The notes beneath the pieces were generated by a model. The model did not search any database and was not told the origin of the DNA. It worked only from the letters and a program-made list of their open reading frames with translations. Shown here one piece after another: positions 22,168 through 32,439 of a DNA stretch of 64,000 nt. A program made the translations under genes and the position numbers. The DNA comes from Conchocele bisecta (taxonomy: Eukaryota; Mollusca; Bivalvia; Lucinida; Thyasiridae), in assembly GCA_029237695.1 (NCBI GenBank), contig CM055279.1, positions 3,242,323 to 3,306,322 on the forward strand, given 5' to 3'. Every line of letters begins with the position of its first letter. Within the stretch, counting starts at the first letter, position 1.

Positions 22168-22398
22168 GGGGCTCGTCTCACTAAACTTTGTACGACTAAA
22201 ATGTTCGTACGTGCAAATTTAGGATCGTCTGGAAATTTCAATTGATTATTTACATTTATTGCATGTGCAGCCTATGCTCGATAAATGTAAATCCAATAAT
22301 TGTTTACAAGAAAACGTTGTTAAAGTGATACTTACAGACTATCATAAGTTTGCACTTACGAAGATTTGAGTCGTACGAAGTTTAGTGAAACGGCCCCC
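22168..22398. mobile_element. Palindromic MITE (GGGGC[C/T]CGT...CGTACGAAGTTT family)
   Basis: The left arm has ctcactaaactttgtacgac and the right arm gtcgtacgaagtttagtgaa, near-perfect inverted repeats, with an inner palindrome at atgcagcctatg-like sequence. A second copy is at 61977-62219. Confidence 0.8.
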
Positions 22399-22419
22399 AG
22401 GTCTGAAAGCCAAGGGGAC

Positions 22420-22935
22420 AATATTATAACGACTATTGGAAAAATTGACGCATATTATATATTCACCTTGTACGGGCAGGCATGCGGTCGGGTACAGCTT
22501 GTCCACGGAAACTAAGTACTACTTAACGAATTGTAGCCAAATTTGGTATGCATATTTATCACGACAAGACGAAGAATCCATATTGATTTTCAAAATTTTC
22601 GGGTGACTTTTCTCCCTTTGACGGCCTTTTCAATCTGTATTCTTGGCATCACAATAACTCGAGTTCTGTTTGATGGATTGTAGCCAATTTCGGTATTTCG
22701 TCATATTCTCATGGCAAGATGAAGAACTTTATTGATTTTCAAATTATCTGTTTAGTTATCTCCCCATTGCGGCCATTTTATCCTTCTGTATCCTTGTCTG
22801 CTCAATAACTCGAGTGCTTTTTGATGGATTGTAGCCAAATTTGGTACTCATATTCTCATGATTTTTTGGTGAATTATCTCCCCTTGTTTGCTGGTCATGC
22901 CTCGACAGGCGTATATTGTGTGGTTAGTCATAAAA
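22420..22935. repeat. Intron: three diverged ~140-bp units
   Basis: ttgatggattgtagccaa-type strings recur near 22540, 22673 and 22818, each followed by a tggtattc/tgcatattctcat-like stretch and ttatctcccc. This is the body of a (CCGT)-type or similar repetitive element without its head. No coding signal. Confidence 0.45.
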
Positions 22936-22944
22936 TTTCAATCG

Positions 22945-23060
22945 ATCGAGGATTAATCAATTTAATTAATCAGTTAATTTATCAATCAATCAAACTACTA
23001 ATCAATCAATCATCCAATCAATGGATCAATTAATAAATCCATCAATCAATCAATTGTTTC
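22945..23060 (+). repeat. (ATCA)n microsatellite before a splice acceptor
   Basis: Imperfect aatc/atca units run up to the ttgtttctcag acceptor of exon 23065-23208. Confidence 0.75.
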
Positions 23061-23064
23061 TCAG

Positions 23065-23208
23065 GAGAATGTGCTACAACACAAGGCCCTACTAAGCCTG
23101 ATCCTGTACCGCAACTCTCGCCGCCAGAAGACGGAGTTATCTACCCTGGCCCGCCGCCACTACGCGAACAACGTCTATGGCAAAGTGTTCCCGCTGTGGC
23201 TCATAAAG
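23065..23208 (+). CDS. SFI1: SFI1-like exon
   Basis: A 144-nt exon, phase 0 both ends; acceptor ttgtttctcag|g, donor cataaag|gttcg. It encodes 48 residues starting ENVLQHKALLSLILY and ending VFPLWLIK, one repeat of the F-x2-W type. The intron before it ends in an (ATCA)n-rich tract (about 22945-23050), and the intron after it is largely a (CCAA)n tract. Confidence 0.8.
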
Positions 23209-23274
23209 GTTCGTTTAATCATTATGGGCCCGTGCTGACGACATTCGTTCAATGAATCAATATATCGGGTACAC

Positions 23275-23637
23275 CAGCACTGATTATACCCACAGTATAC
23301 AACCAACCAGCTATCCAACCAACCAACCAAATATCAATCCAATCAACCAACCAATGACCTACCGACTAACCAACAAACCATACATCCAGCCATCCAAACC
23401 AATCGACCAACCAACCAACCAACCAATAATCCATCCATTCATCCAACCAAGCAATCACACAATCAATCACTCCATCGACCAACCAACCAACCAACCAGTT
23501 ACTGTTTAAGCCAACACTGAATTCACCAACCAACCAACCAACCAACCAACCAATCCAACCAATCCAACCAATCCATCCAACCAACCAACCAACCAACCAA
23601 CCAACCAACCAACCAACTATCGAGACCACCCACCCAC
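23275..23637 (+). repeat. (CCAA)n microsatellite before a splice acceptor
   Basis: Imperfect then near-perfect ccaa units fill the intron between exons ending 23208 and starting 23646, running to within 10-25 bp of the acceptor. Minus-strand reading gives spurious W/G/V-rich frames. Confidence 0.85.
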
Positions 23638-23645
23638 CATTACAG

Positions 23646-23848
23646 TCACAAGAGAAGCACCAGAAGGAGCACATACTGCACCTGTGGACCAATGTGACGT
23701 GCGAGGAGAAATCCCTGATCCCGCGGGAACGCTCCTTCCGGTACCGCACCAATAGGAAAACCCTGCGCCTCTGTCTCTCACAGTGGACACTGCACTATCG
23801 CCGAGTGACCGCGCTCAAGGCCGCATACCACAGGGTCATTGTCGAAAG
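23646..23848 (+). CDS. SFI1: SFI1-like exon with two W-repeats
   Basis: Acceptor caccattacag|t, donor gtcgaaag|gtacgt, phase 0 in and 2 out. The 67 full codons include HILHLWTNV and LRLCLSQWTLHYRR, separated by a basic helix. The acceptor lies immediately behind about 120 bp of near-pure (CCAA)n, so its pyrimidine tract is made of microsatellite. The phase-2 end joins exactly to the next exon to give an Arg codon. Confidence 0.82.
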
Positions 23849-24347
23849 GTACGTTCATAAATGAGACACACTATGTGACTTTGTACCTTCGGACATCTGC
23901 GTAATTTCATGAAATACATTTACAAAATTTACAATATTTTCCGTAAATGACGTAAAAACATTTCAGAGTACATGCGGAATATCATGTACTCTTAGTATTA
24001 TGAGCCTCGGAATTCCTACGCATTTCCTAGCCATGCCTGATACACTTGATATCAAAGTAAACGAGGTTGGAATTCTCGCATGTATTCATATGATCTGTGT
24101 ATTAGGCTAGTGTCTTTTATTTTATGATTTTATCAGGCTCAGCGCGGAAACAGTAGGAATTCCTCGACGAGCCTCGTAATTCCTCCGCGTTTCCTATCCT
24201 GATAACTTGATATCAAAGTAAACAAGCCTAGAAACATTCTCCCTGTATTAGGCTAGTGTCTTTTTATATAAACTGTATCAGGTTCAGCTCGGAAACTGTA
24301 GGAATTTCTCGGCAAGCTCGGGATTCCTACGCGTTTCCTATCCCCAT
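23849..24347. repeat. Intron: diverged repeats of a TAGGAATTCCTCGxCGAGCC-type element
   Basis: Two to three diverged units with gaattcctacg, gatatcaaagtaaac and attaggctagtgtctttt occur at about 23990, 24130 and 24280. A related inverted piece follows exon 31703-31916 at 31940-32100. No exon seen. Confidence 0.45.
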
Positions 24348-24668
24348 CTGTAGCCGATTTTATCAAAATTGCAAAGTATACTTATCTAGCAAAGTATAAT
24401 TTGAGGGAGTAAAATGCATTATGTCATATAGAACTAACGACTGCCTATATTTGATAATTAAAAGTATGCAGAATTATTATACTGAATTTATTACATTATC
24501 ACAGCCAAAATGGCTGTGATAATGTAATACATTTGATTTTGGCTGTGATAATGTAATAAATTCAGTTTAATAAAAATTAATAAATTTATCCGTAAATTGA
24601 AAATTTGTCCCTCAAAGTATACTTTGCTAGATAAGTATACTTTGCAATGTTGGTGAAATAAGCTACAG
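24348..24668. mobile_element. Palindromic MITE (GTAGCCGATTT family)
   Basis: Arms ctgtagccgattttatcaaa and ttggtgaaataagctacag, with a duplicated central hairpin (gctgtgataatgtaat twice). It ends about 20 bp before the 52-bp array. Confidence 0.78.
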
Positions 24669-24685
24669 ATAACTTGATATCTATA

Positions 24686-25424
24686 GTAACCTGTAGGTAT
24701 AGAAACCTGCTATTCACGATGTATTGGTGGACTCTGTGTAACCTGTATGTATAGAAACCTGCCATTCACGATGTATTGGTGGACTCTGTGTAACCTGTAG
24801 GTATAGAAACCTGCTATTCACGATGTATTGGTGGACTCTGTGTAACCTGTAGGTATAGAAACCTGCTATTCACGATGTATTGGTGGACTCTGTGTAACCT
24901 GTATGTATAGAAACCTGCTATTCACGATGTATTGGTGGACTCTGTGTAACCTGTAGGTATAGAAACCTGCTATTCACGATGTATTGATGTACTCTGTGTA
25001 ACCTGTAGGTATAGAAACCTGCTATTCACGATGTATTGGTGGACTCTGTGTAACCTGTAGGTATAGAAACCTGCTATTCACGATGTATTGGTGGACTCTG
25101 TGTAACCTGTAGGTATAGAAACCTGCTATTCACGATGTATTGGTGGACTCTGTGTAACCTGTATGTATAGAAACCTGCCATTCACGATGTATTGGTGTAC
25201 TCTGTGTAACCTGTAGGTATAGAAACCTGCTATTCAAGATGTAATGGTGTACTCTGTGTAACCTGTAGGTATAGAAACCTGCTATTCAAGATGTATTGGT
25301 GTACTCTGTGTAACCTGTAGGTATAGAAACCTGCTATTCAAGATGTATTGGTGTACTCTGTGTAAACTGTAGGTATAGAAACCTGCCATTCACGATGTAT
25401 TGGTGTACTCTGTGTAACCTGTAG
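24686..25424 (+). repeat. 52-bp minisatellite, ~14 units, ending in a splice acceptor
   Basis: The unit is gtaacctgtaggtatagaaa followed by cctgctattcacgatgtatt and ggtggactctgt. Period 52 was measured directly (24686, 24738). Variants (ggtgtactc, tcaagatg) cluster in the last units, near the exon. The final partial unit supplies the acceptor of exon 25425-25515. Confidence 0.92.
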
Positions 25425-25515
25425 GTGTTTCCGGGCGTGGTCGGTGTGGGCCCTGGAGAGACACGAGAGGCGGGCGAAATCTAACGCCTTCCGGGACACG
25501 AGAGTCACGACTCTG
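25425..25515 (+). CDS. SFI1: SFI1-like exon abutting a 52-bp minisatellite
   Basis: The acceptor is acctgtag|g, inside the last partial unit of a 14-copy 52-bp array; the donor is actctg|gtacgt. Phase 2 in and 0 out. It encodes CFRAWSVWALERHERR, a canonical F-R-x-W repeat, then a basic helix ending RVTTL. Every unit of the array upstream carries the same acctgtag|gt string, so many decoy acceptors precede the real one. Confidence 0.82.
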
Positions 25516-26714
25516 GTACGTTTAACTTTGTTTTTTTATTTGCCCGTCGGTAAAACTGGACGTATATGTATGAGCGGGGTGACACAGCTTGTCCTTGCGA
25601 TTACTCATCGTGACAATATAAAGAATAACACTATTGGTTTTGATTGATGGCTCTCCTTGGTGGCTTTCCGACCTTCAGCCAGTGTACCGTAATAACCCTA
25701 TGTGTAGTGGAGTTGGACGTTTTATTATGCATGCCCAAATAAATTTACAAAGAAATGTTTTACGCCTCATTTGAAAATCAATTTTCAAATTGTTGTGAGC
25801 ATTTTGTACTTCCACTTTTGAAAATCACTCCATATTCAGCTAAAATAAATGCGTAAAAGACGCATATGCGTCTTAGACGTGTTATTATACCCCCCGCATA
25901 CGGAGTATGTCGAGGGGTATATAGTTTTCGTAATTCCGTCCATCGTTCCATCCTTCCATTTGTCCGTCCGCGTTAAAGTTTTTGGTACCCATTATCTCAG
26001 TAACAGTAAGTCAGATGGACTTCAAACTTCATACTTCCTTAACATCATCCATATTTACATTCCATACCACACCCATGCGGTCTTCAAGTCCAAGGTCAAG
26101 TCCAAATTACTTAGACGTTTGTTTTTATATTTGTGTGAAAGTTTTCATTTGTCGGTCCAGGTGGCAGCCAGGGGTTATATGTGAGCCCCTGCTCGCTTTC
26201 TCTAGTTTTGAGCAGCACCCATAGGTTCTACGAATGTCTTATGTGGGTGGTGGTCGGGCGAATGAGACGGCGTAAATTAATGGTAGGGGTTCCTCCTTAT
26301 AGGAATCATGATTTGCCTGGTTTGGCCCTCAGGTACGTTTTTATCTTTGGCTCTTTTATTACCTGGGAGTTGAATTGAGCTATTACCCATTATAAAAGTA
26401 GTAATATTATTACTGATCCTACTGCTTTTGGGAGGGGCCAAGTGCTTCTGGTGTGACGAGGACCTGACATCAGATCAGGATTATTCTGATTTCAGGGCTG
26501 AATATATAGTTTTGTTATTGTAAATATTCAGTTCTGATTTTTGGGATTTTCCCCCCATTTGTACATGTACTTGAACATGTACATGTACTTGTACAGGTAA
26601 TATGGGATTTAGTACTAAACCCATTGACCCGGCATTAAATGACTGTTGATAGCTGTTGATAGGCCGTTAAACCCCAACAAACAAACAAACAAACAAACAA
26701 ATGTCTTGTTGCAG
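25516..26714. mobile_element. Intron: ATACCCC-headed element and a SINE
   Basis: 25700-25880 has a piece of the gaatacgc/atgcgt inverted-repeat family. About 25887-26170 starts attataccccccgcatacgg with a hairpin to ggggtatatag, then CCGT-like units and ccaaggtcaaggtcc. About 26270-26700 is a long SINE: cctggtttggccctcag, gaggacctgacatcagatca, and the end gctgttgataggccgttaaa with an (ACAA)n tail. No exon was recognised. Confidence 0.6.
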
Positions 26715-26832
26715 GTATTCAGAACGTGGTGCCTACGTCACACCCAGCGGACCGAGGTTGCCCGTCGCTATGACGACGCCTGGCATAACTACCTCGGCAC
26801 TATTGTAAAGGCGTGGAGATACTGGGCCAAAG
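26715..26832 (+). CDS. SFI1: SFI1-like exon with two W-repeats
   Basis: Acceptor tcttgttgcag|g, donor gccaaag|gtaggg, phase 0 in and 1 out. It encodes VFRTWCLRHTQRTEVARRYD followed by a second repeat, IVKAWRYWAKG. The spacing of about 30 residues between the two tryptophans is typical of SFI1. The intron upstream ends in a SINE with an (ACAA)n tail about 15 bp before the acceptor. Confidence 0.84.
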
Positions 26833-27023
26833 GTAGGGGCACTACACACGAAAGAACTTCTCCAAAGTGCACTCTATACTATCCAAAATTACATCCCTCT
26901 GGTTATAATTGACCCTTTAAACACTACAGACCTCTATAGTGTTTGTAAACAGTGTAGATCCTGATGAGCTGGCTCATAGCGAGCCGTCTCATCAAGATGT
27001 GCTCTTTTTGCAAGTAATGTTCA

Positions 27024-27108
27024 TACAGTGGAACCTCTCTAAACCCTGACACCCTGGGAGATCCCAAGGATGTCCGGTTTAGAGAGGTTCCACTATAACA
27101 AAGCACTA
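27024..27108. mobile_element. Short MITE (CAGTGGAACCTCTCTAAACC ends)
   Basis: Begins cagtggaacctctctaaacc and ends ggtttagagaggttccacta; the arms are inverted repeats. Related arms are at about 27398-27445, 27540-27560 and 45289-45485. Tc1/mariner-type non-autonomous elements often look like this, but the superfamily is not proven. Confidence 0.7.
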
Positions 27109-27568
27109 TATGAACATGTTTTGCCATTTTCAATCATGAACAGACACGACATTGAAATAATTACAGTGAAACCAATAAATTAAACAAAATGGGGTCGACA
27201 GGCCGTCCGGTTTGTATCGGTCGGAAATGAACATATCACAGTCCATTCTTGAAAATTAGGGTTGACAGGGTTAATGCTTCCAGAATGAAGTCCGTGCAAT
27301 CAAATTGGTCGAGTACATATTTTGTCAAGACCAAACAATTTATCACTAAGTTGGAGATTAGAGTACAACGACTTGTGCACAATAATCCGAAGCTTGTACA
27401 GTGAAAGAACCCCTCTAAACCAGACACCCTGGGTGTTCCATTGTGTTGTATTTAAATGGGTATCACTGTAATTCATTTGATTGTCGTGTCTGTTCGCGAT
27501 TGAAAATGACAAAAAGTGTTCATGGTGTGCTTAATTACAGTGGAACCACTCTAAACCCCAATTAATCA

Positions 27569-27605
27569 ATCTATCCCCCACAGACCACAGGAAACAGCAG
27601 GTTCT
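27569..27605 (+). pseudogene. Decayed copy of the acceptor and start of exon 27722-27866
   Basis: Reads atctatcccccacag then accacaggaaacagcagg, against ctccctccacag then accagaggaaacagaagg at the real exon. The similarity fades after about 20 nt of exon. Confidence 0.6.
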
Positions 27606-27639
27606 TCTACCCAGTCGCTCATCTGTATATGACATTGCT

Positions 27640-27705
27640 GTTGTATCGATGTTAAACAACAATAAATCAATTGTTCAATCAACCAAAAAATCAACCAACC
27701 AATCA
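27640..27705 (+). repeat. (ATCA)/(CCAA)-rich tract before a splice acceptor
   Basis: Imperfect aatcaa and ccaacc units lead into the ctccctccacag acceptor of exon 27722-27866. Confidence 0.65.
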
Positions 27706-27721
27706 ACATCTCCCTCCACAG

Positions 27722-27866
27722 ACCAGAGGAAACAGAAGGTGTTGGCTGTTCAGGTATCGGGGACACACCACGGCCATCTGGTTCGTCGCATGTTTCAAAC
27801 ATGGACCCTCGCCACACAGAAACAACAGGCCGTCCAACAGTGGTACGACGATCGACTCACCCTCAG
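27722..27866 (+). CDS. SFI1: SFI1-like exon
   Basis: Acceptor ctccctccacag|a, donor ctcag|gtaggt, phase 1 in and 2 out. It encodes QRKQKVLAVQV, then HLVRRMFQTWTLATQKQQ, an M-F-x2-W repeat, ending in DDRLTLR. A decayed copy of its acceptor and first ~20 nt sits about 140 bp upstream. The intron before the acceptor is again (CCAA)/(ATCA)-rich. Confidence 0.82.
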
Positions 27867-27977
27867 GTAGGTCCTGTAGTCTATTTCACCAGTATATGTG
27901 ACTGTGACTGGAGAAATCAGCAACGAGTATATGTCCTGATCTGCACGGTTCACCTTTACATCAATGAAGGGATGGAT

Positions 27978-29055
27978 TGTGGCCTTGGGGTTAAAACACC
28001 TAACTTTCAGTCCGGAGGTTGTGGCTTCAAACCTCGCCTAGGGCATCAACAAATACTTTCATAGTATTTCCATCCCGCTGGTCTTTCGGATGTGACTTGA
28101 ACCTGGGATCCCGTCCCTAAATAACCTTGGCTGTTGCTGGATTATTATACCCCCACAAACAAAGTTTGAGGGGGTATATAGGAGTCAGCTTGTCGGTCTG
28201 TCGGTCGGTCGGTCTGTTGGAAATTCCCTTCCGCTCTATATCTTCTACACCTATGCATGGATTATCAAATGGCTTGCACAAATGTTTCTCATGATGAGAA
28301 GGTGTGTCGCGATCAATAACCACGCACCTACGTCCAAGGTCAAGGTCACAGTTGAAGGTCAAAGGTCAAACCTATTGAAATTCCCTTCCGCTCTATATCT
28401 TCTACACCGATGCATGGATTATCAAATGGCTTGGCACAAATGTTTCTCATGATGAGGGTGTGTCTTCGCAATCAATAATCACGCACCTACGTCCAAGGTC
28501 AATGTCACAGTTGAAGGTCAAAGGTCAAACCTATTGAAATTCCCTTCCGCTCTATATCTTCTACACCGATGTATGGATTATCAAATGGCTGGGCACAAAT
28601 GTTTCTCATGATGAGAAGGTGTGTCGCGATCAATAACCACGCACCTACGTCCAAGGTCAAGGTCACAGTTGAAGGTCAAAGGTCAAACCTATTGAAATTC
28701 CCTTCCGCTCTATATTTTCTACACCGATGCATGGATTATCAAATGGCTTGGCACAAATGTTTCTCATGATGAGAAGGTGTGTCACGATCAATAACCACGC
28801 ACCTACGTCCAAGGTCAAGGTCACAGTTGAAGGTCATAGGTCAAACCTATTGAAATTCCCTTTGACTCAATCTTCCACACCGATGCATGGATTATCACAC
28901 TATGCACAGGGTCAAGGTCACAGACTTGATGCGTTTGAAACCTTAACGCTCGGCTAAATGACTTTTAATAAAAAATGCCTCGTTTTCTTTGGCTGCCAGT
29001 GGGGGTATTTGTGTGCCGACAGGCCACATTTCTAGTTAAACCAATTCACTTTCAC
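27978..29055 (+). mobile_element. tRNA-derived SINE split by an ATACCCC-headed element
   Basis: The SINE body runs to ggctgttgctgg at about 28140, with a B-box-like gcttcaaacctc near 28024. Its tail resumes as ttaaaccaattcactttcac at about 29035. Between them lies the insertion 28146-29034. The split fixes the ends of the inserted element and shows it is younger than the SINE. Confidence 0.72.
28146..29034 (+). mobile_element. ATACCCC-headed element with ~160-bp central tandem repeats
   Basis: Head ataccccc / gggggtat hairpin around caaacaaagtttg, then gtcggtctgtcggtcggtc. Four to five units of about 160 bp follow, each with ccaaggtcaaggtcacag, then gaaggtcaaaggtcaa and ttgaaattcccttccgctc. 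It ends catttctag. The head hairpin plus central array plus a ctag end are shared with 34518-35282. Non-coding. Confidence 0.72.
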
Positions 29056-29677
29056 TTTTCCATCAATGAAGCACCTGTCATGCTTCTAACAAGCAATATA
29101 GATCATTATCAGGCTATGTGAGTGTGCTATTTGATCTGGAGCTGCACTGGTTGCACATCACATTTCTCCACCAGTGACTTCCCTTATAACACATTCGGGG
29201 GCGTCCTTGATGTTAGAATTTATGGAATAAGCAACTTTCCTTAAACTAATCAACTTGACGTCAAACCTACAAATTCTGCTAATTCTACACGATTTATTGT
29301 ATACCTCGGACGTAAGTCGGGAGATAATATGTATTTGACATTATCCCACTGCAGACAAGTCTTGTCCGGAGCATATTTACCAGCAATGTAGCTGTTCCAG
29401 GCAATATGACAAACAAAATTAATTTTAACGCCATATTTCGTTATTTACACTTTTGAAACTACATGAAAATGCAATGTAACTATAACATAATAAGTAATAA
29501 AACCATAGGCAGTTAGTTACGTCTACTGTGGTATGAAAAACGTTTGGTCTGTTTAATGTTTGTGTGGACTCCTTCGGACGCCACCCACTTTAAATGGACT
29601 ATATGTGTTTCTAACCACAGTAAACGCAACATCCCTTGATTTTATTCCGTACATAAAGAAGAAATGACACATTACAG
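29056..29677. other. Intron sequence without recognisable exon
   Basis: AT-rich intron sequence. I see no strong repeat, no splice-bounded open frame with W-repeats and no RNA gene. Confidence 0.45.
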
Positions 29678-29768
29678 GACGATGTATGGGTGGCTGGCGG
29701 TGGCGAGGTGGCAGGGGGAAGCTCGACGTGCCATGCAGCAGTTCCAACTCCGTGTGTACACAAGGCTG
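29678..29768 (+). CDS. SFI1: SFI1-like exon
   Basis: Acceptor gacacattacag|g, donor aggctg|gtgggt, phase 2 in and 0 out. It reads TMYGWLAVARWQGEARRAMQ and ends FQLRVYTRL. The tryptophans fit the repeat, and the phase matches both neighbours, which fixes this donor rather than read-through. Reading on past the donor gives an open frame to 29948; I take that as chance because the next exon needs phase 0. Confidence 0.75.
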
Positions 29769-30664
29769 GTGGGTAGATTATACGCCTACTATGGACACAT
29801 GGTGTCCAGTATAGCGAAAATGGGATATAGGGATGAAAAAGTCGTCCGTCCATATGTCCCTCCGAGCAAACGAGAGCTACATTGTGAGGTTAACCACACA
29901 GTGATGGACTTGTTAAGAGATGCTTATTCCGTTTTAACCCCGTTATGAATTGCTCTTGTGGGGTTATTTTGTCTTATGGGGTTGTTTTTTCTGTTTGATT
30001 GATCTTTACGGGGTCTGATTTAGGATGGGTTAGGGTTAGGAACCCCACAATGTACGTCTCGTAAGTACGTCCGTCCGTCCGTCTGTTCGTCCGTCACATT
30101 TTCCATTCTGATATAACTTCTTTACCGTATGACCACTTGAAACTTCATGTACCTCTTTATCATCCATATGTTCATTCCAATGGAAACGATTCTAAAGTGT
30201 TGTCAAACCATGTTTTTAATGAAGAAAATTGAAAATAAACAGCAGGCGACACAATTTAATTCAGCAGTTTATTTATTCATTCATCATTACCCCACGTATT
30301 GATTGGCATTATACATTTTATATCAGACGTAACTTTCTACACTGATATCAGGGGCGATAACCGTGTTTCCTAACGGACATTACTATTTATTCTCTGCATT
30401 AATTTTTGATGTGCAATGATCATACTTTATAGTCTGTCGAAAATAATAAATAATTAAAAAATATTATGCCTCATTTGCATATGAAAATAGCCGTATAGCA
30501 CCGCGAGTCACTATCAGTAAAATAATGATTATATCTGTATAGCGGGCACTCGTAAGTTTTAGAACTGGTGGAATAGTGACACAATTATACACTTACTTAA
30601 TTCCTATAAAGAACAGTTCGTGCCTATTGGGTGGGCATGTACTTTTAAGCCAACTTCCTTGTAG
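29769..30664. other. Intron with CCGT-type fragment
   Basis: Around 30060-30110 is gtccgtccgtccgtctgttc, in a (CCGT)-type element. From 30180 a stretch with ttctaaagtgttgtcaaacc and gaaaataaacagcag matches the repeat at about 3733-3790, 38665-38716 and 41050-41150. No exon is seen before 30665. Confidence 0.45.
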
Positions 30665-30835
30665 GCCCAGCGGTGTTTCCGACAGTGGCGCGATGCCTAC
30701 CACCTCAGATTGGACGAGAAGGCTGACCACGAACGTATCGTCCAGGGTCGTGTGTTACGTATGGCCCGCGTGTGGAGACATAATGTACAGGAGTCGCGCG
30801 GCCAAGTGTTGGCATGGCAGCTACAACAACAACAT
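30665..30835 (+). CDS. SFI1: SFI1-like exon with two W-repeats
   Basis: A 171-nt exon, phase 0 both ends; acceptor cttccttgtag|g, donor caacaacat|gtaagt. It encodes 57 residues: AQRCFRQWRDAYHLRLDEKA, then VLRMARVWRHNVQESR, ending in a Gln-rich run. C-F-R-Q-W is a textbook SFI1 repeat core. Confidence 0.85.
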
Positions 30836-31702
30836 GTAAGTTGGCCAAACTGGCTGATATGATATTCAGAGCTCCAGATAAGATGTGTATTGGTGTATAT
30901 TACACACTTATTTTACCTGAATACGCATTGATTATCAACAGTGGGAGTACAAAATACTCACAACAATTTGACGAGTGAAACTGATCTAATAGCGTTAGTG
31001 AATGTTTTGTAGCCACGTTGAGGCATACCAAGGCAACTGCTTCGGTGATATTTTCCGGATGTTTTTATTATTATTTTAAGCTTTCATCATAAAAGCCGAT
31101 CGTGATTTGACTATTCGTGACCATGTAATGTTATGCCTCGGATGTTTACCAATGTGGACAAGCCTATCATATCTATCATCAATTGTTCTGCAATTCTCTA
31201 TGGTTGCAAAATTTGCTATTGCTCTAAAATTGTCTAGAACGCAGGAAATCTGGAAATGCGATGGACATTTGAAAGATTCCCCCCTCCCGTACCAATGTTG
31301 TTGCCTCCGTGTTTTTCAGGGGTTTAAAACTCACCATAAATGGATTTGTCTTAACATTACCTTGGAGTAGTTCATTTGAGATACATTGAGGTTAACAGGT
31401 TAAAGCCTGACCATTCAATACTATCAATCAATGAATCAATCAATATATCAACAAATTTGGCTGTGCCTTAACAAATGAGGCTTATGGGTTTTGAGACCAG
31501 TGTAGATCCATATCAGTATGTGCATTCGTACAGTCTGATCAGGATTTGCATTGTTCTCCATTCCATCGATGAAACCCATTTCTCCAGTCACAGCCACAAA
31601 TAACAACGAGTCAACCCACCCACCAACCAACAAAAAACCAACCAACCAACCAAACCCAGTCAACCAAACAAACATCCAAACCAACCAACCCAATCCCCCC
31701 AG
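30836..31702. other. Intron with inverted-repeat element and (CCAA)n end
   Basis: 30870-30970 is part of the gctccagataag/gaatacgcattgattatc family. 31425-31450 is (ATCA)n and 31600-31697 is (CCAA)n, running into the acceptor of exon 31703-31916. Confidence 0.5.
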
Positions 31703-31916
31703 GTGCGACAGTACTTCGAGAAATGGCGCCGAGCGTACAAGAAACATCTATCGCGGACGGCGGTGCTGGATGTCTACCTCGCGGACAAGAACTCCACCCT
31801 CGTGTCCGCCTACCTCGCTACATGGAGGACCGAACTGCTAGCTCGCCAGGCACAGCGCGTGTATAACATGAAGTTGCTCGCCGCCCACATCTACCATTGG
31901 AGGGTCACCGCTAGAG
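31703..31916 (+). CDS. SFI1: SFI1-like exon with three W-repeats
   Basis: Acceptor aatcccccccag|g behind a (CCAA)n tract, donor gctagag|gtgtgt, phase 0 in and 1 out. The 71 full codons contain VRQYFEKWRRAYKKHL, SAYLATWRTELLARQ and MKLLAAHIYHWRV, three evenly spaced repeats. The last ~70 nt and the donor of this exon have been copied repeatedly downstream (32127-32383 and 36757-37290) and in the inverted copy. Confidence 0.88.
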
Positions 31917-32126
31917 GTGTGTGAATGTTGTAAATAGAGAATACCAGGCTTGTGTCTTGTAATATCAAGTTTATCAGGCAAGGCTATGAAACACGAAGGA
32001 ATTCCAAGGCTCGCCGAGGAATTCCTGCCGTTTCCGAGCCGAGACTGATAATCTTAATACCAAAAGACACTAGCATGGTATTCTATTTATCAGGTAACGT
32101 TTTACGTTACAGAATGAGAAACTATG

Positions 32127-32383
32127 AATTAGGCACAGCGCGTGTATGACATTAATATGCTCGTCGCCTATGTCTACCATTGGAGGGTCACCGCTAGAGG
32201 TGGGTGGCGAATAAAATATAAATAGTCGTAAATAGTCTACTATCATTTTTAAAACTAAGGATTTATGATGATTTAGGTGTTTGCAAATATGATAAAGCCA
32301 CATATGGCTACCATTGGAGAGTCACCGCTAGAGGTGGGTGGCGAATAAAATATAAATAGTCATAAATAGTCTACTATCATTTT
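32127..32383 (+). pseudogene. Tandem partial copies of the preceding exon's tail and donor
   Basis: At 32127-32205 a copy reads ggcacagcgcgtgtatgaca ... ctaccattggagggtcaccg ctagaggtggg. A second, shorter one lies at 32305-32345 in a unit of about 130 bp. They keep the WRVTARG coding core and the donor-like gaggtggg but lack acceptors. The series is interrupted by the 4.4-kb element and resumes at 36757. Confidence 0.72.
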
Positions 32384-32439
32384 TAGCTCGCCTGCACGAA
32401 GTGCATAAAAGCTTATGGCATTCCCCCGGCGGCGGCGGC

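Noticed and set aside
23366..23752. Trp/Gly/Val-rich minus-strand frame resembling membrane segments
   Set aside because: It is the translation of the (GGTT)n complement of the (CCAA)n microsatellite; the same applies to minus-strand frames at 60600-61000.
24686..25424. CRISPR-like regular repeats
   Set aside because: Contiguous tandem units without unique spacers, in a eukaryotic intron; the 38-bp array (41656-44615) fails for the same reason.
29678..29948. Longer exon reading through to 29948
   Set aside because: The donor at 29769 gives the phase 0 required by the next exon; the extension has no W-repeats.
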